This document shows, piece by piece, positions 12,824 to 26,300 of a stretch of DNA of 64,000 nucleotides; the first letter of the stretch is position 1, and every line of letters begins with the position of its first letter. The stretch is from Zerene cesonia (taxonomy: Eukaryota; Arthropoda; Insecta; Lepidoptera; Pieridae). The stretch covers positions 4,402,001 to 4,466,000 of the forward strand of contig NC_052116.1 in NCBI RefSeq assembly GCF_012273895.1. Reading direction: 5' to 3'. Made by a program: the position numbers and the translations under genes. The notes below the pieces were generated by a model. That model had not been told where the DNA came from. It was given only the letters and a program-made list of their open reading frames with translations, and did not search any database.

Positions 12824-14767
12824 GTAAAAATTTATCGTTGCACTAAAAATACCTTGGCACATCTTCCGAATGAAACACATTGGAGATTGTCAAGCGTGAA
12901 TACAGTGAAATATTATACATACGACATTCGTTGTAAATGATGTATCGTACCAATGTATAACACAAATATTTTCATACATACGACAAGTTCATGATACCTG
13001 TTCAAATTGACAAATGTTTATAGTTTTGAACATTTATCGAAATTTATTTCTTTGCATATTTGTTTCTCTTTTTATATTAAAACTAGCAATACCACCGGCA
13101 TTGTTCTTTGTACATATGGCCTATAGCACTCAGGGATCATTTACATGAGTAAATGATCAAAGGTGAAAGAATTATTAAAATAGATTCTGTAAGTTCCTTA
13201 GATAAGCGCGGTCAATCAAACAAAAAAACTCTCCAGCTATATATTATTAGTAAGTAGATATATATATTTGATGACAGTCAATATGACGCGCAAAAGAATG
13301 TCATCCACTTGATTACAGTGAGCATTATCATAAAACTTCAAATTGTGCTGACTTTATATGAATACAAATATAACCTAGATAATAGACAAAGTTCATTAAT
13401 GTTTCATATGAATTCAAAGTTAAGAAGTATATTCCAACGTTTCATTGGATGTAGAACTTATATATATGCCTTTAGTATTTTTGTTGTAACTGTGTTAATC
13501 TATGCACTTGTACTTGTTTTTTAACTATGAAATGATTCTTTATTTGTTTAAATGCTTTATTGTGCTGCCAATATAAAATATAATAGAAAGCAAAACTTAT
13601 ACTACAAAAGAGATACTGCATAGAAGGCAGTCATGTCACGTATAAGCGCTATCTTCCATAGTTTTTATTGAATCTATGGGAATCGACGGACTTTTTGAGG
13701 CGATGTTAAATAAAATTGTAGCGAGAAAATTTCATCCCTATTTTTAGTTCGTAATATCTTAAGAAATCGCTGTGTATAAGATGTAAACAATAGCTCATAA
13801 ATCCGCTTAAAGTGAGGGATGCGCCGTAGTAGGTGCCTACTTTTTATATTACTGAAAATGTCTTCAATTCTTGTATAATTTTTTATCATATTGTTAAATA
13901 TTACATGAAACTTGTGATCAAATTACAATAAATGTATTCTTTTCAATTAATAGACGTAGTAACTTATTGCGGTTTCATTTTAATAAATATCTACATCTAA
14001 TAAAAAGATTGACTTTATTATTTTTAAATGAAAATTTGTTTTCAATCTTACAATAAGACAATAAAAAACGATAAAATTGAGTGTCGGAGCTTAAACGACA
14101 TTTTCTCTTCAAAGTCGATTTAGAGTTCCATCTATCTATGCCAGGTGTTATCAGGAAGCGTCTGAAAAATCGCACCTTCAAACTAAGTACCGTTCCGTTT
14201 CGCGTGGTTTCTAGCTATTGCATATCAGTGTCTTATCTTTTCAAAAATAATATGAATACGTCAGTAATTTTTAGCACGCTCGCTGTAAAATGTTCGAAAC
14301 TTCGGGTGAATAATATAATGAATAAATCGCGTTTAACATCCGTTTAAGAGTCTTTAATTTCTAAATTTTAAGTAAATATACATATAAAAGTCACTTTATC
14401 CATTCCCTTATACTTACGAATTGTCTCACGTCTTAGGACTTAATAACCAAAGATTTTTAGATTATCCATTTCTAAGTTCCAATCATAAATATTTTCTCTT
14501 TTCAAATGTATTCTGGAAATATTGATATTTTTCTTTCTCATTGAAACTGTCTATAGGTTCCAGTGTACATGTATATTGTATAGTAATTATAGTCCCGGAA
14601 GGCCGAAGATAGCTTGGTTAAGCCAACAGTCGGTATCAATGCGGTTTCTATTATAATTATCTACAATTCTCAACGTAGAATTTCAGTTTATGGGTTATTG
14701 CCGGCATAATATGTTTTATATGAACACCTGCTACTCATAGATCACTTACCTATATTGATTCCGTGAA
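12824..14767. other. AT-rich stretch, no gene seen
   Basis: A 41-codon ATG frame ending at 13524 has a hydrophobic C-terminus but no family resemblance and no supporting splice context. The region 14300-14370 resembles 19350-19405 (both contain GTCTTTAATTTCTAAAT), which points to a shared degraded repeat. Confidence 0.5.
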
Positions 14768-14926
14768 AGAAATTGAAATATGAATAACATCGAATGTTCC
14801 ATAATATAGAACAAAAAATTAAATTCAATGTGAAAAAAAACTAAAAATTAAACTTACTTACATGTTTTCTATATTATGAAACATTCGATGCTATTCATAA
14901 TTTCAAAATTTCTCATGTAAGTAAGT
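14768..14926. repeat. Imperfect inverted repeat (foldback or MITE-like)
   Basis: The left arm at 14768-14812 and the reverse complement of the right arm at 14866-14913 match over about 43 bases with a few mismatches; the core is CATCGAATGTT. The right arm is itself bracketed by a perfect 13-base inverted pair, ACTTACTTACATG (from 14853) and CATGTAAGTAAGT (to 14926). The transcript could form a long hairpin with a loop of about 53 bases. A small DNA transposon remnant is the most likely origin. A hairpin RNA precursor is possible but unsupported. Confidence 0.6.
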
Positions 14927-15020
14927 ACTGTAAATGCTTGCAATACAATTAAATTTTTTTGGTAAAAATTAAAAAATCGCAAGGCTTGACACCTGTTTGT
15001 TTATTTTTTGTATGTCATAG

Positions 15021-15256
15021 CGGGTAACTGAGCTGGTGGATCGCTTGATGGTAAACGATCAACGCCCATAAACATTCGCAGAGGTAGTTTTCACATTCGA
15101 TGCGATTCGATGCGCTTCCCGCATTTAAGGGGTAAAGGAGGTTTGACGACTGGAAAGAAGGAATGGACTGGGAAGGGAAAAAAGGAAATGAGCCTCCTAC
15201 CCCCAACTCACCGTCCGAAACACATTTATTGGTGCCAAAGCGTGCTCGACTCCGAC
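15021..15256 (+). repeat. Dispersed repeat family R1, copy 1
   Basis: The copy begins TAACTGAGCTGGTGG, continues through CATTCGCAGAGG and a purine-rich middle with GACTGGAAAGAAGGAATGG, then TCCTACCCCCAACTCACC, and ends GTGCTCGACTCC. The same order of words recurs at 16231-16563, 23951-24226 and, as a fragment on the other strand, at 32986-33050. It is probably a short non-autonomous retroelement. The family name is not known to me. Confidence 0.75.
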
Positions 15257-15382
15257 ATTGATCCCACTTTTTCAAAAGAGATTATTATAGTGAAATATAA
15301 CCAGAACTATATGTACCGTAGGTATATCGAATATCCAATTTAATGGGATGCTAAATTCCCTCATGGACTATAAAATACAGAT

Positions 15383-15462
15383 ACCTACCACGCTCACTTC
15401 TATAATAATATAAATATACTACGAGTACATACACATATAGGTATTATAGAAGCGAGCGTGCA
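15383..15462. repeat. Short inverted repeat
   Basis: ACGCTCACTTCTATAATA near 15390-15407 pairs with TATTATAGAAGCGAGCGT near 15442-15459 with one or two mismatches, enclosing about 35 bases. It is probably the remnant of a small terminal-inverted-repeat element. Confidence 0.5.
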
Positions 15463-16230
15463 TTTTATATTATTAATTATAAACACGATTAATTTAATAG
15501 GAATTAATTTCATCGAAGAAACAGGCAGCTACGGATGAAGTGTCTAATTTGTCTTTATCAAAAGTACTATGAAATATATGTTTTAATAACTACTATGTAT
15601 TAATATAATTTGTGTAATGTAATACTTCTGTAGATTTTCATTAGTAGGTAACCTGACAACGCCATTCACTGAATTTTTTATGTTACTCCTAAAAAATTGT
15701 GATTTTCGGCGCTACAAATTGATTCAATACTAAGATTTTATTTATTTATCATTTAATTTATTATTTGCCTCTACCTACAAAATTGTTAAAAATTTTAAAT
15801 TTTCAAAGGAATTGACTTGACTACGCTGAAGAAGCCGCGAGAGGGAAGCTAGTATACATACTACAAACTATATGACGTATTTAAGAACTGTAATACGTAT
15901 CTATTAAAACTTAGTTCATAATTGAGTGTTATCAATTAGCGTCTATGTCGTCAAAATGCCTACGAAGTTCAAGGGTGGCGTTTCGAACTTCATCCCTCTG
16001 TTTCAATTAGTTATTCATGTTGAGATTCACTTATTAATTCTAGGAACGTAGGTAAAGGTGTTGTCTGTGGAATATTTTACTTGTAATCTTTTCGTTTGTA
16101 ATATAGTTTCGGTTGATAATAAACCTCCATGACTATTCCTACAGTTAAATATATTTGTGGATATTATTACCAATTTATTTGTGATTATGGTATAGCTGTC
16201 TTACAGTAAGACTGTGCAGGTTTTTTTTTA
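15463..16230. other. AT-rich stretch, no gene seen
   Basis: No exon or RNA gene visible. A 7-base inverted pair (GAAGTTC / GAACTTC) around 15964-15990 is the only local structure. Confidence 0.5.
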
Positions 16231-16563
16231 CTTGTCACAGTCGGCAATGGAGCTGGTGGGACGCATGATAGTAAGCACTACCACCGCCCGTGAACATTTA
16301 GAGAGGCTTTAGATCCATTGCAGACCTTTCGCCTCTACAAATTGATTGCCGAATTTCAATTGGGAAGGAATTAAGAAAGGATTGGCGAGAGGAATAAAGG
16401 AAAGGACTGGGAAGGGGAAGGAATGGGATATGGGCCTCCGGCTCCCCCACTCACCGAACCAAAACACAGCAGAATACTATTTCACGCCGGTCTTCTGTGG
16501 GGGTGTGGTACTTCCCCGGTGCGAGCTAGCCCAATTCGTGTCGAAGCGTACTCGACTACCTCA
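16231..16563 (+). repeat. Dispersed repeat family R1, copy 2
   Basis: The longest copy. It opens with CGGCAATGGAGCTGGTGG, has the same purine-rich middle (GGAAGGAATTAAGAAAGG), then GGCCTCCGGCTCCCCCACTC, GGTGTGGTACTTCCCCGGTG, and ends around ACTCGACTACC. The reading frame open across it reflects this repeat and is not a gene. Confidence 0.75.
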
Positions 16564-17091
16564 TACAGTTTTGATAAATATTAAGAATTTATGTAATATC
16601 ATACAATTTCATCGACGTTACATTTCTTTTAATGACAGATTAATCAAATTAGAATGATACCTACTATAGTTATGAAATTCCAGCATAGTAGATATCTCTT
16701 TACTAGACTTTAGAGATTAAATCGATAACTATTGCACGTCATAAATAATACATTTGCAAGGAAGGCTGTTATAAAATGCATTTTTTTTCCATTCATTCCC
16801 GTAAATCTTGTTCACGTCAAGCCCATGCACTTAAGACAACGCCTCCACTTAGTATATTTTATCGCAGATGATATTTGACGTTGAAAAATATTTTATTTTA
16901 TTCTTGCAGTATAAAAATACCTAACTCATACTTATGCTACCAAAATTACCTGACTTCACGTTTAGAAATATCTTCTCTTATGAAATAAGATTATTGAAGT
17001 ATATTTTATACATCGAAGCCTCTTCACAGTTCCTGGTTTTCTTAATTTTCTAGCTGATGCCACTCGGCGAGTCATTGTTTTTTTTTTTTTT
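16564..17091. other. AT-rich stretch, no gene seen
   Basis: No coding signal. The contig ends in a run of T immediately before the N run. Confidence 0.5.
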
Positions 17092-18091
17092 NNNNNNNNN
17101 NNNNNNNNNNNNNNNNNNNNNNNNNNNNNNNNNNNNNNNNNNNNNNNNNNNNNNNNNNNNNNNNNNNNNNNNNNNNNNNNNNNNNNNNNNNNNNNNNNNN
17201 NNNNNNNNNNNNNNNNNNNNNNNNNNNNNNNNNNNNNNNNNNNNNNNNNNNNNNNNNNNNNNNNNNNNNNNNNNNNNNNNNNNNNNNNNNNNNNNNNNNN
17301 NNNNNNNNNNNNNNNNNNNNNNNNNNNNNNNNNNNNNNNNNNNNNNNNNNNNNNNNNNNNNNNNNNNNNNNNNNNNNNNNNNNNNNNNNNNNNNNNNNNN
17401 NNNNNNNNNNNNNNNNNNNNNNNNNNNNNNNNNNNNNNNNNNNNNNNNNNNNNNNNNNNNNNNNNNNNNNNNNNNNNNNNNNNNNNNNNNNNNNNNNNNN
17501 NNNNNNNNNNNNNNNNNNNNNNNNNNNNNNNNNNNNNNNNNNNNNNNNNNNNNNNNNNNNNNNNNNNNNNNNNNNNNNNNNNNNNNNNNNNNNNNNNNNN
17601 NNNNNNNNNNNNNNNNNNNNNNNNNNNNNNNNNNNNNNNNNNNNNNNNNNNNNNNNNNNNNNNNNNNNNNNNNNNNNNNNNNNNNNNNNNNNNNNNNNNN
17701 NNNNNNNNNNNNNNNNNNNNNNNNNNNNNNNNNNNNNNNNNNNNNNNNNNNNNNNNNNNNNNNNNNNNNNNNNNNNNNNNNNNNNNNNNNNNNNNNNNNN
17801 NNNNNNNNNNNNNNNNNNNNNNNNNNNNNNNNNNNNNNNNNNNNNNNNNNNNNNNNNNNNNNNNNNNNNNNNNNNNNNNNNNNNNNNNNNNNNNNNNNNN
17901 NNNNNNNNNNNNNNNNNNNNNNNNNNNNNNNNNNNNNNNNNNNNNNNNNNNNNNNNNNNNNNNNNNNNNNNNNNNNNNNNNNNNNNNNNNNNNNNNNNNN
18001 NNNNNNNNNNNNNNNNNNNNNNNNNNNNNNNNNNNNNNNNNNNNNNNNNNNNNNNNNNNNNNNNNNNNNNNNNNNNNNNNNNNNNNNNNNN
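17092..18091. other. Assembly gap, 1000 N
   Basis: Exactly 1000 unresolved bases, preceded by a homopolymer T run, which is a common cause of contig breaks. Confidence 0.99.
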
Positions 18092-20300
18092 GACTCAAGT
18101 CGACTCATAACGATTTCAGATCTCCCCTATTATCCGATTAAAAATCCGAAAGCAAGTATTACATTGTCCAAGTTATCTTATGAGTTACATTATTCTATGA
18201 CATCATTAAACATAATATTCCCCTACCGTCAATGCAATCGAAATGTTTTTTAAATGTATTGTTAATATATGGCAGGTACCTACCATAGATCATACACTTA
18301 TATATTTCTATCTACTATTAAGTCATGTCAAATTTGAATCCTACAAAGCTCCAAGGGTTCGTGGAAAAAGCATAAGTGAGAGCAAATGAAACCGCTCCAT
18401 TCAAAACGAATTTCCACCGGAACCTAGGGTTTAAAAAAATTAGATCATCTCCAAATTTGTGACGTCAACGAATTGTCTAAGCATCTAGTACGAACAGTTT
18501 CCACTTTCACACCCACACATACCCACCCACATCCACATCCACACATCCACATCCATGAATTACCTCAGAGACCGAAAGAGAGACGTCAAAGTTTGTACCT
18601 CATAAACACCATCGTATTAGCGTTGGGGTTAAAAAAAAAATAATTGGAAAAAAATTGTTGCTAGCTAAGCAATTAATTTATTGTATATTAATGGTCGTTT
18701 ATTTATATGTAGGTACTTATATCGTATATTTTACATTATAGCCAGGCATAATATTACAGAAAAACCGATAAATTATAATCTAACGGCTTATGTATTTATA
18801 AGTGATTATACTAAATTTATGATTTATGTTGAAATTACATATTGCTAACTCCTCTTAATAGTTACTTATATGTATTAAGTCGGTTGTGACTACTTATATT
18901 TTGTATTTTAAAGTGAGTAAAAAAGTCTGTCTAAATTGGAATAGATATCAATCGATATTCGATATGAAAATTATCTTAACTAAGAACTGAAAAAATATTA
19001 AATTAATAAATTACGCAATAATGAAATATAATACAACGTAATATTCTACATTTAATATTGTTTTTAATTTTTACAACCACAACAGGCACAAACTAGTCAT
19101 GCGATTTTAGAAATAACAAATATCATATTTCAATTATTAAACAATGAGATAAGAAAATTAGACTTTATTTTGGAATCGACAACCTTACCGCCAAATATCA
19201 CTATCAACCATAATTATAACAAAAAACAAACCGTCGTCTTCGCCGCATCTGTCCGTTCGTCTGAACGAAGAGTTATATAGTTATATGAAGAGTTATAAAA
19301 CTCTAAAACTACTAAACCCATATTTTTTTAATGATTATTGTTAAATAATACAATGGATAAATCGTGTTTAAAATATTTAAAAAAAGTCTTTAATTTCTAA
19401 ATATGGAAATAAATAAATCATTTCATTAAATCATTTCATCATTCATTTCATTCATTAAATACTAATCCAATTTTCATTCTATTTTTAGGTTCTTGTTGAA
19501 GGTGTATGTAAGTATTACCTATTGGTTAAGTTTTTATAAATATTTGCTTAAATTTAAGTATAATTATCGAAAATGAGAAAACGCTACCGAAACCCTGTGA
19601 GATATAGGTAACAAAATAACGTATGGTAGAATTGTGAATATTATAATATAGGTTCATTCCTAGCTTTTTATTTGTAAATCTATGACTAGGCGATAAAAGT
19701 AATATTCCTATTTAAGAAAAGCATTTTCTTACGAATTTTAACAGAATGGTTAACATGCGTAAATTCATTAAAAACCTACAAAAAGCAATTCTCTCGTACA
19801 ATTACAAAAATAACGTGAACATAAATACTATTTCAATTCGGATTCGGATAACATTTTAAGTAAAAAATATGTTCGTATCGTAAATGATTTCGAGACCACG
19901 TTTCTATAGATAAGTGTCACATACGTCTCAATATTAGTACTCTTTAGTAATTATGTGTAAAAATGTGTGCTAGTGGTCGTGTGCCTTAAAAATTAAAGGT
20001 CCGCAAAATATTAACAGAAAAAAAGGAGTCGACTCCGAAAACATGCTGTTCGAAATTTTATTTCACGTTTCTATGACGTAGAAAAAGATAATGAAGGTCG
20101 TTTGCTAAGTAGGTATGACAAATTAAATAAAATTAAGTTCAAGAAGTATTTACATATAATGAATGGAAAATTAACCTGGGAACCTCCTCCTTGTTCAAAT
20201 CGGTTAAAATTTCTATTTAAATTTTCGTATTAAATACATATCCAAAGACAAAGCTTAAAATAAAGAATGATTCTGGTGAATGATGTGAATTGACACAAGT
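18092..20300. other. Intergenic DNA upstream of Get4, repeats only
   Basis: The stretch contains a CCACA/CCCACA low-complexity patch at about 18508-18556 and a degraded repeat near 19230-19405 (CGCCGCATCTGTCCGTTCGT followed by a tail also seen near 14310-14370). There is no gene before the Get4 start. The last 50 bases, with TTTGACGTTT, may belong to the Get4 promoter. Confidence 0.5.
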
Positions 20301-20428
20301 GACATACGTCTATTGGATTAATTTGACGTTTACATTTCATGTGGTTATATTGAATATCGATGGCGTAAATTAATATTTGTGATGTTAAAATAATATAAAT
20401 TCTTAACTTATCTAAATTATTATTGATT

Positions 20429-22015
20429 ATGGCTGCCCGTGGAGAGAGAGGTGTTTCACGAGTTCTGGATAAATTAGAAGCGTCAGTTAATGATGGACAA
20501 TTTTATGAAGCACATCAAATGTACAGAACTCTCTATTTTAGGTACAAAAACAATTTAAAATTGATCGACGGTGAGTCATTTTTAATCTATAAGGCTAATA
20601 TGAAAATCATGAATTCACAGGTATTTAAGTCAGAAAAAATATAGTGATTTATTACAATTACTGTACAATGGTGCATTGATATTGCTACAACGCGACCAGC
20701 AAGGCAGCGGAGCTGATCTAGGTATTCTTTTATTGGATGTTCTGTCAAAATCAGAAACTAAGCCCACGGAGGAATGGATTGAGAAAATAGCAAAATTATT
20801 TGAAATGATCAATGCAAGTGTTCCAGAAAGAGATACATTTCTAATAAATGCTGTGAAATGGTCAATGGATGATGGAAAAATAGGTCATCCATTGCTGCAT
20901 AAGGTATGAGCCTCAATTATAATTGATGTATGAAAAACATATACAATTTGTTAAAATGATTCTCTTGGTCAGATTTATTAGGCATAATTTATGAAGCACA
21001 TCTTAAATGTTTTCTTGTCTTTTAAAAAAATGTTTTAAATAGATTTAAACAAGTAAACTCAGTGAACTTTGGACTGTTTAGTTCTCCTGTGTTTATAGTT
21101 TATTTTCTATAATCCTGTCATTCTTTGAATTTTGGGCTGAATCAAATTGCACACACAAAATTCCTTAGAAATGTTAAGTATTAGAATTAGAAATTGTATC
21201 TTACAATTAGTTTAAACATAACAAATCAATTTCAGAGAATTGCAGAGGTATACTGGCGGGAAAAGAAGTATACAGCAGCTCATAGACACTTTTTACATTC
21301 GAGTGACGGTTCAACATATGCTACTATGCTCATCGAACTTCATACATCAAAAGGACTTAACTCAGAAATGGATATGTTTATAGCCCAAGCTGTATTACAA
21401 ATACTGTGTTTGAGGAACAAGCAAATGGCGGATGATGCTTTTAATGAATACACAAAATCACATCCTAATATAAAGAATGACACAGGGCCTCCATATCTAC
21501 TTCCACTTTTGAACTTTTTATGGTTTCTCTTGAGGGCTATTGAAGAGTGAGTATTTTTTTTTAACATACATATTATGTTTTTTTTATTTACATTTTATAT
21601 CATCCTAAGGTATTTTTTGATGGTTTTCATAACCTTAGGTTGAAAAATTATGATAAGGCTGGTTAGCATTACCAGCTTTTCACTCATTTTTAACATGAAA
21701 TTAAATTATTTACACTCTTTTATTTTTTCTGTTTTTTTAATTCCATATATGTTTTTCATTCTTTTCAGAAAACATGTATTGAAGTTTAAAATATTAAGAA
21801 ACTGGTATGCAATAAGTTTAAGGCGTGACCCTAATTACTCTAGTTACTTGGATAATATTGGACGCATATGGTTTGGAATAGAACTCCCACAAAATAATAA
21901 AAATCCAAATTCTATGTTAGGTGGCCTTTTGAAGTCTATTATAGGAGATGCTGACAGTTCAGATGAAGAAAGTGGTCATGTGGTGCATAAAGCCAATGTT
22001 CCAGATTTAGATTAA
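20429..22015 (+). CDS. Get4: Golgi to ER traffic protein 4 (Get4/TRC35) homologue, four exons
   Basis: This is the cytosolic adaptor that, with Get5/Ubl4A (and Bag6 in animals), hands tail-anchored membrane proteins to the Get3/TRC40 ATPase for insertion into the ER. My exon model is 20429-20541, 20621-20903, 21236-21546 and 21769-22015, all with GT-AG introns. Phases join without a shift, giving 317 residues, the usual length for animal Get4. Family hallmarks are the opening helix repeats (YEAHQMYRTLYFRYLSQKKY, spanning the first junction), RDQQGSGADL near residue 60, and the conserved helix ending in FLWFLLRAIEE. The C-terminus is a short acidic tail rich in Ser, Asp and Glu. The true donor of exon 1 is the GGTACA at 20541-20542: reading on to a later GTGAGT would break the frame. 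It runs convergently towards Nudix copy A. AATAAA lies at 22234. Confidence 0.93.
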
Positions 22016-22233
22016 GGGATGAACTTTAGTAGGCAGATGTAATATAGAAGAGTTATTACTGGTGTTAAAATGTTTGTATCAAGGTGATATTTTAATGAAA
22101 TTTGAAGGTATATTTGTTAGACTGTTTTATATGAAATTAATCTTCATGGTCAAGTTTGATCATCTTTTAATTTTCAGCATCATGGTCAATAATTTATTAT
22201 CCTTGATTGTTTGTCCCATAATTCCAATTCTCC

Positions 22234-22239
22234 AATAAA
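22234..22239 (+). terminator. Polyadenylation signal for Get4
   Basis: AATAAA about 220 bases after the Get4 stop codon, on the same strand. Confidence 0.5.
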
Positions 22240-23372
22240 TGTGAAACTGCAATTTAAATTAAATTACAAAACAATCACATAAAATCCAACATATTTATTT
22301 GCATTGCAATTTTTAACACATAAAAAAAACTTAAAATATCACACAAATCTGTACTTTAGCTGTAAATATTAACAAAGTAAATAATGTTATTTTTACATAA
22401 TAACATCCTTGGATTGTATTAAAATAAAAAGATGGCAATTATATTTTGTTTATTTATTTAATCAATAATCAACTTTATTCGTAAAACCTATATAACTTGA
22501 CTATTTAACAGCATTTTTTATAACATAAAGTCTAAAAACAAAAAATATATACTTACAAACAATAAAATCTGTTTAAAATAATTTCAATTAACAAAGCTTA
22601 CAATTAATACTTGATCCCACTTAAATATACAAAGAAAGCAAAGTACCCATAATAACGAGATATAAGCTAGTAACATTTATATGTACATAATTATTGAGGG
22701 GACTATAAGACCTAAAATGATGCATGTACACATTTTACAATCAACATACCCACAGTTTTGCCACCTGAGCCCTTATCGGGCATAAGCTAGCCCTTTTCTG
22801 GTGATTCACCTTACACTTGGTAGCGTTCTGGTGGTACTTGCGACTACATTTATCGCGATTACACGCGGATTAAAAACGTTTTTTCTTTTGACTGACAAAG
22901 ATTTGTTGGAAATTTTCCTTCGTAATTTAGAAAAAAAAAAATACTTGTTTTGAAGAGCGGTCCCTTAATGTAAATATTGTGCTATCTCACATCTCGTATT
23001 GGAGCCCAAAAAATTTTGATGCTTTTGTAAGCAATGTCTGCATACTCCTTACCATTCTAGTATCATAAGTGACCTCATCCTACTAGTATTGTAAACGCGA
23101 GTCTGAGTATGCATGGATGGCTGTTAGTTACTCCTTCACGTTAAGCTTACTAAATGGAATTTAATGAAACTTTACAATAATATAGCTTAAACATCAGACT
23201 AAGACATGAGCTACAATACTGCAAACAAATTAATTTATGTATGTAATATTTGCTATTGTCAGTGGGTGCATCGCGGGTAAAACAGCGCGGCGCAGCTGTT
23301 GTATCAGTTTCAATTATCAATGGATAATTAGTAAGTGTGGTTTATAAAATTATGGAATTGATCTATAAGTTG
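22240..23372. other. Get4 / Nudix A convergent intergenic region
   Basis: About 1.1 kb between two convergent genes. I see no exon. A patch at 22750-22870 (GAGCCCTTATCGGGCATAAG and following) is GC-richer and may be a repeat fragment. On the minus strand, ATTAAA at 23373-23378 lies about 20 bases past the Nudix A stop and could be its polyadenylation signal. Confidence 0.5.
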
Positions 23373-23396
23373 TTTAATGCATTTTTTTGCATCAAA

Positions 23397-26300
23397 TTAA
23401 TTCTCAATATCTTCCACTGTTAGACACGTTATATCTCTAACAAATGAAGCAATTTTAACTGTGTTCTTTTGAAGATCAAATTTGATCTTTCTATTTTTTA
23501 AATCTAAAGCTTGTCTTACAATAAATCTGTTGAACTCATGAACATCAGGATGATTTAGAAATTCATTTACATCCATCCACCTGCATGCTTTGATTTCAAG
23601 ATCTGACTTTGTTATTTCATCTGATGTAGCCTTTAACATAACTACAACATAAATGTCTGAGTTGCCAAACATTGCATTATGAGTGTGCCGCAGAGTAACC
23701 ATGGAATCAAACTCTGCATCCACATTTGTCTCCTCCTTAACTTCTCTGATTGCCGCATCTTTAATATTCTCTCCTGAAAATTAAAATAATAATCGAGGCC
23801 TTCTTTTCTTTAAAATGTAGACATAAATTACTAGACTTAGAGTATACATACGAAAGATATAGAGCGAGCTTCAATAAATATGGGCACAAGTAGGAGCAGT
23901 TGGTCTTTCTTGATACTCACCTCACATTGAGTCAAAACAAAATTGTGATTTATTGGCAACTGAGCTGGTGGTTCGCCTGATGATATGCGATTACTACCGC
24001 CCAAGATCATTCGCAGAGCAGCTCACAATTAAGGGGAAAGAAAGGATTGACGACTGGAATGAAGGAATGGATTAGGGAGGGTAAAAAATAGGAAACGGGC
24101 CTCCGGCTCCCCCACTCACCCCACGAAACAGTAGAATGGTACTATTTCACGGTTTTTTGTGTAGGTGTGGTACTACTCCGGTGCGAGCTGGCCTGATTCG
24201 TGCCCATGCGTGCTCAACTCCCACACAAATTGTAAATACGTTCGATGCTGTCACACTGTATACACATACAAACACTACACATGATGAGAATTTTCTGGTG
24301 AGGTATACATTTAAAGATCTGAAACACCTTATATGGAACTCCAAGAGCCAAGCTACACTGTAACATGTATAGGAATGACATCTTAGTAAATATTGTTTAG
24401 TCTAATGAGCATTTTCAGTGGATTTATAAAAATCGAAGAATTAGAACTCCCTATGTGGAAGCTAATACTACAATATGTTGTGCTATAACCACAATTTTAA
24501 GTCGTATGTGTAAACTCTATGTCATGTGTAACTGTTTTTATACCACATCATCTATTTTTTAATTTTCAAAAAGATGAAGTTTATTAGATGGACTGCTTTT
24601 CCCACAAAGAGATTTGTCTGTGTTTGTGAATATTGGTTATTCTTAAATTTAGATATAAACGTCTATATTGGCAACACTGAAGCTGACGTTATCTATATCA
24701 TTATCATACAATTATACATACTATTTGGTACGTTGTTGTTAGTGACATCACAATTCATGTTCGTGTATGTGTCCGTGTTGCTTTTTCATGCATTTTAAAT
24801 ATTCCAGACTTTTTTTTGTACTTATTAAAAATTAATTCATCCTTGCAATACATCCGACCTCTATTCGAATTACATGCATATTTCCATCATATTCCCTACT
24901 AAGTATCTACAACAAATCTTATCATTGGGACATCGAAAAGATGACACCCGCGCTCTATCCTGCTTGTGTATACTTTGAGGGTAAAGTGGGATGAATGTAA
25001 TAGTGCTAAGTCAAATCTTCGGCGTTACAATGTCACTAGTGATATAATAAAAATGGCAAATTTCAATCGACTAAATTTCTTACAATTTAAGACTTATTGT
25101 TGATATTTTTGTCATGGGGACAAATATATTTTATAAATTTTACTGGTTGTTAGATTACTTTGCTGAATGGTCCGTTTCCAATCCCGAATTTTGTTGATCT
25201 ATATAGTGGTAGGCATTTATACATCATATACTTAGATGAGAATATATATATTCTCTATAAATAAATGCAATATCATTATATTGTGTCCCCAGGACGATAC
25301 AATTTCTAGTTGGGTATTGACAATGTACTGTTTCAATATTTTAAAAAATTTGGAAATGTAACACCATGGCTTAAACATATCTCTGCGAACATATGGATTG
25401 GCCAACTTGTCCCAATATAATCAATAGATGTTCCAATCTTCCAACTGTAATGATTAATTATAAAAAAATCTAGCCAAACAACTATTTTCCTGTTTTGTAT
25501 GTTACCATGAAATAAAAATGCAGCTTTCTTTACCTCTTTCCACATATCCTCCAGGTAGCTTCCAATGAGGGTAGTCAAAATGTTTCTCTGTCACTACAAG
25601 CATTTCATTTTTACTATTAAGTACAAGTCCTCCCACACCGAGATTTGTGTGACAAGCTGGAGGTAAGTTTGCAGATCTATCCAGCGGTAACCATTTATAC
25701 ATCATCACAAAGTCATCTCTAGCATGATGGAAGTTAAACCCTACCTGGAATTGTTTAGTGGTAGGTAGATAACAATATTATTAAACTGCACAAGTAATTT
25801 TTATAAAAAATAATACACTACAATAAAAATACTGGCATGAATGCTTATTTAAATTTATAAAATTTACTTATTTAAATACTTTCTTAAATATATAGAAATT
25901 TATAAAAGGTTTAAATAAAAAAATACAATCTATTTTAAACAGTTTACTATATAAATTTTTGTTCCTGTTCATACTAATATTTTACCAAAGTTTATTAAAA
26001 GTTTTGGCCAGATAGTATTGAGAATAATTTATGAAGTCTTATTATTTTAATAGTGTTTAAATTTATTATTATACATACATCAGCTAATATGGGCACCCAA
26101 GACGCATCGTTTATATTGACTTTAAACCAAATACACCTTCTTTCTTCACTGGCCCATTTTTTTAAAGATTCTATAAAAAGTAAATTAATAGTTGTACAGT
26201 TTACGACAGTCTTATAAATGTAAAGATTAAGACTTTTAATGGATTACAAAAATTCATTATTTTACTTTTTTTTTTCTACTTTCAAATTGTAAGTGTAAAA

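Noticed and set aside
16346..16657. 103-codon frame
   Set aside because: It runs through the R1 repeat and changes with each repeat copy.
20423..20644. Get4 first exon read straight through to 20644
   Set aside because: The intron at 20542-20620 is required to restore the conserved YFRYLSQKKY motif; the read-through ends in unrelated residues.
21650..21768. Hydrophobic N-terminal extension upstream of the last Get4 exon
   Set aside because: It is intron sequence; a clean CTTTTCAG acceptor at 21768 joins in phase to exon 3.
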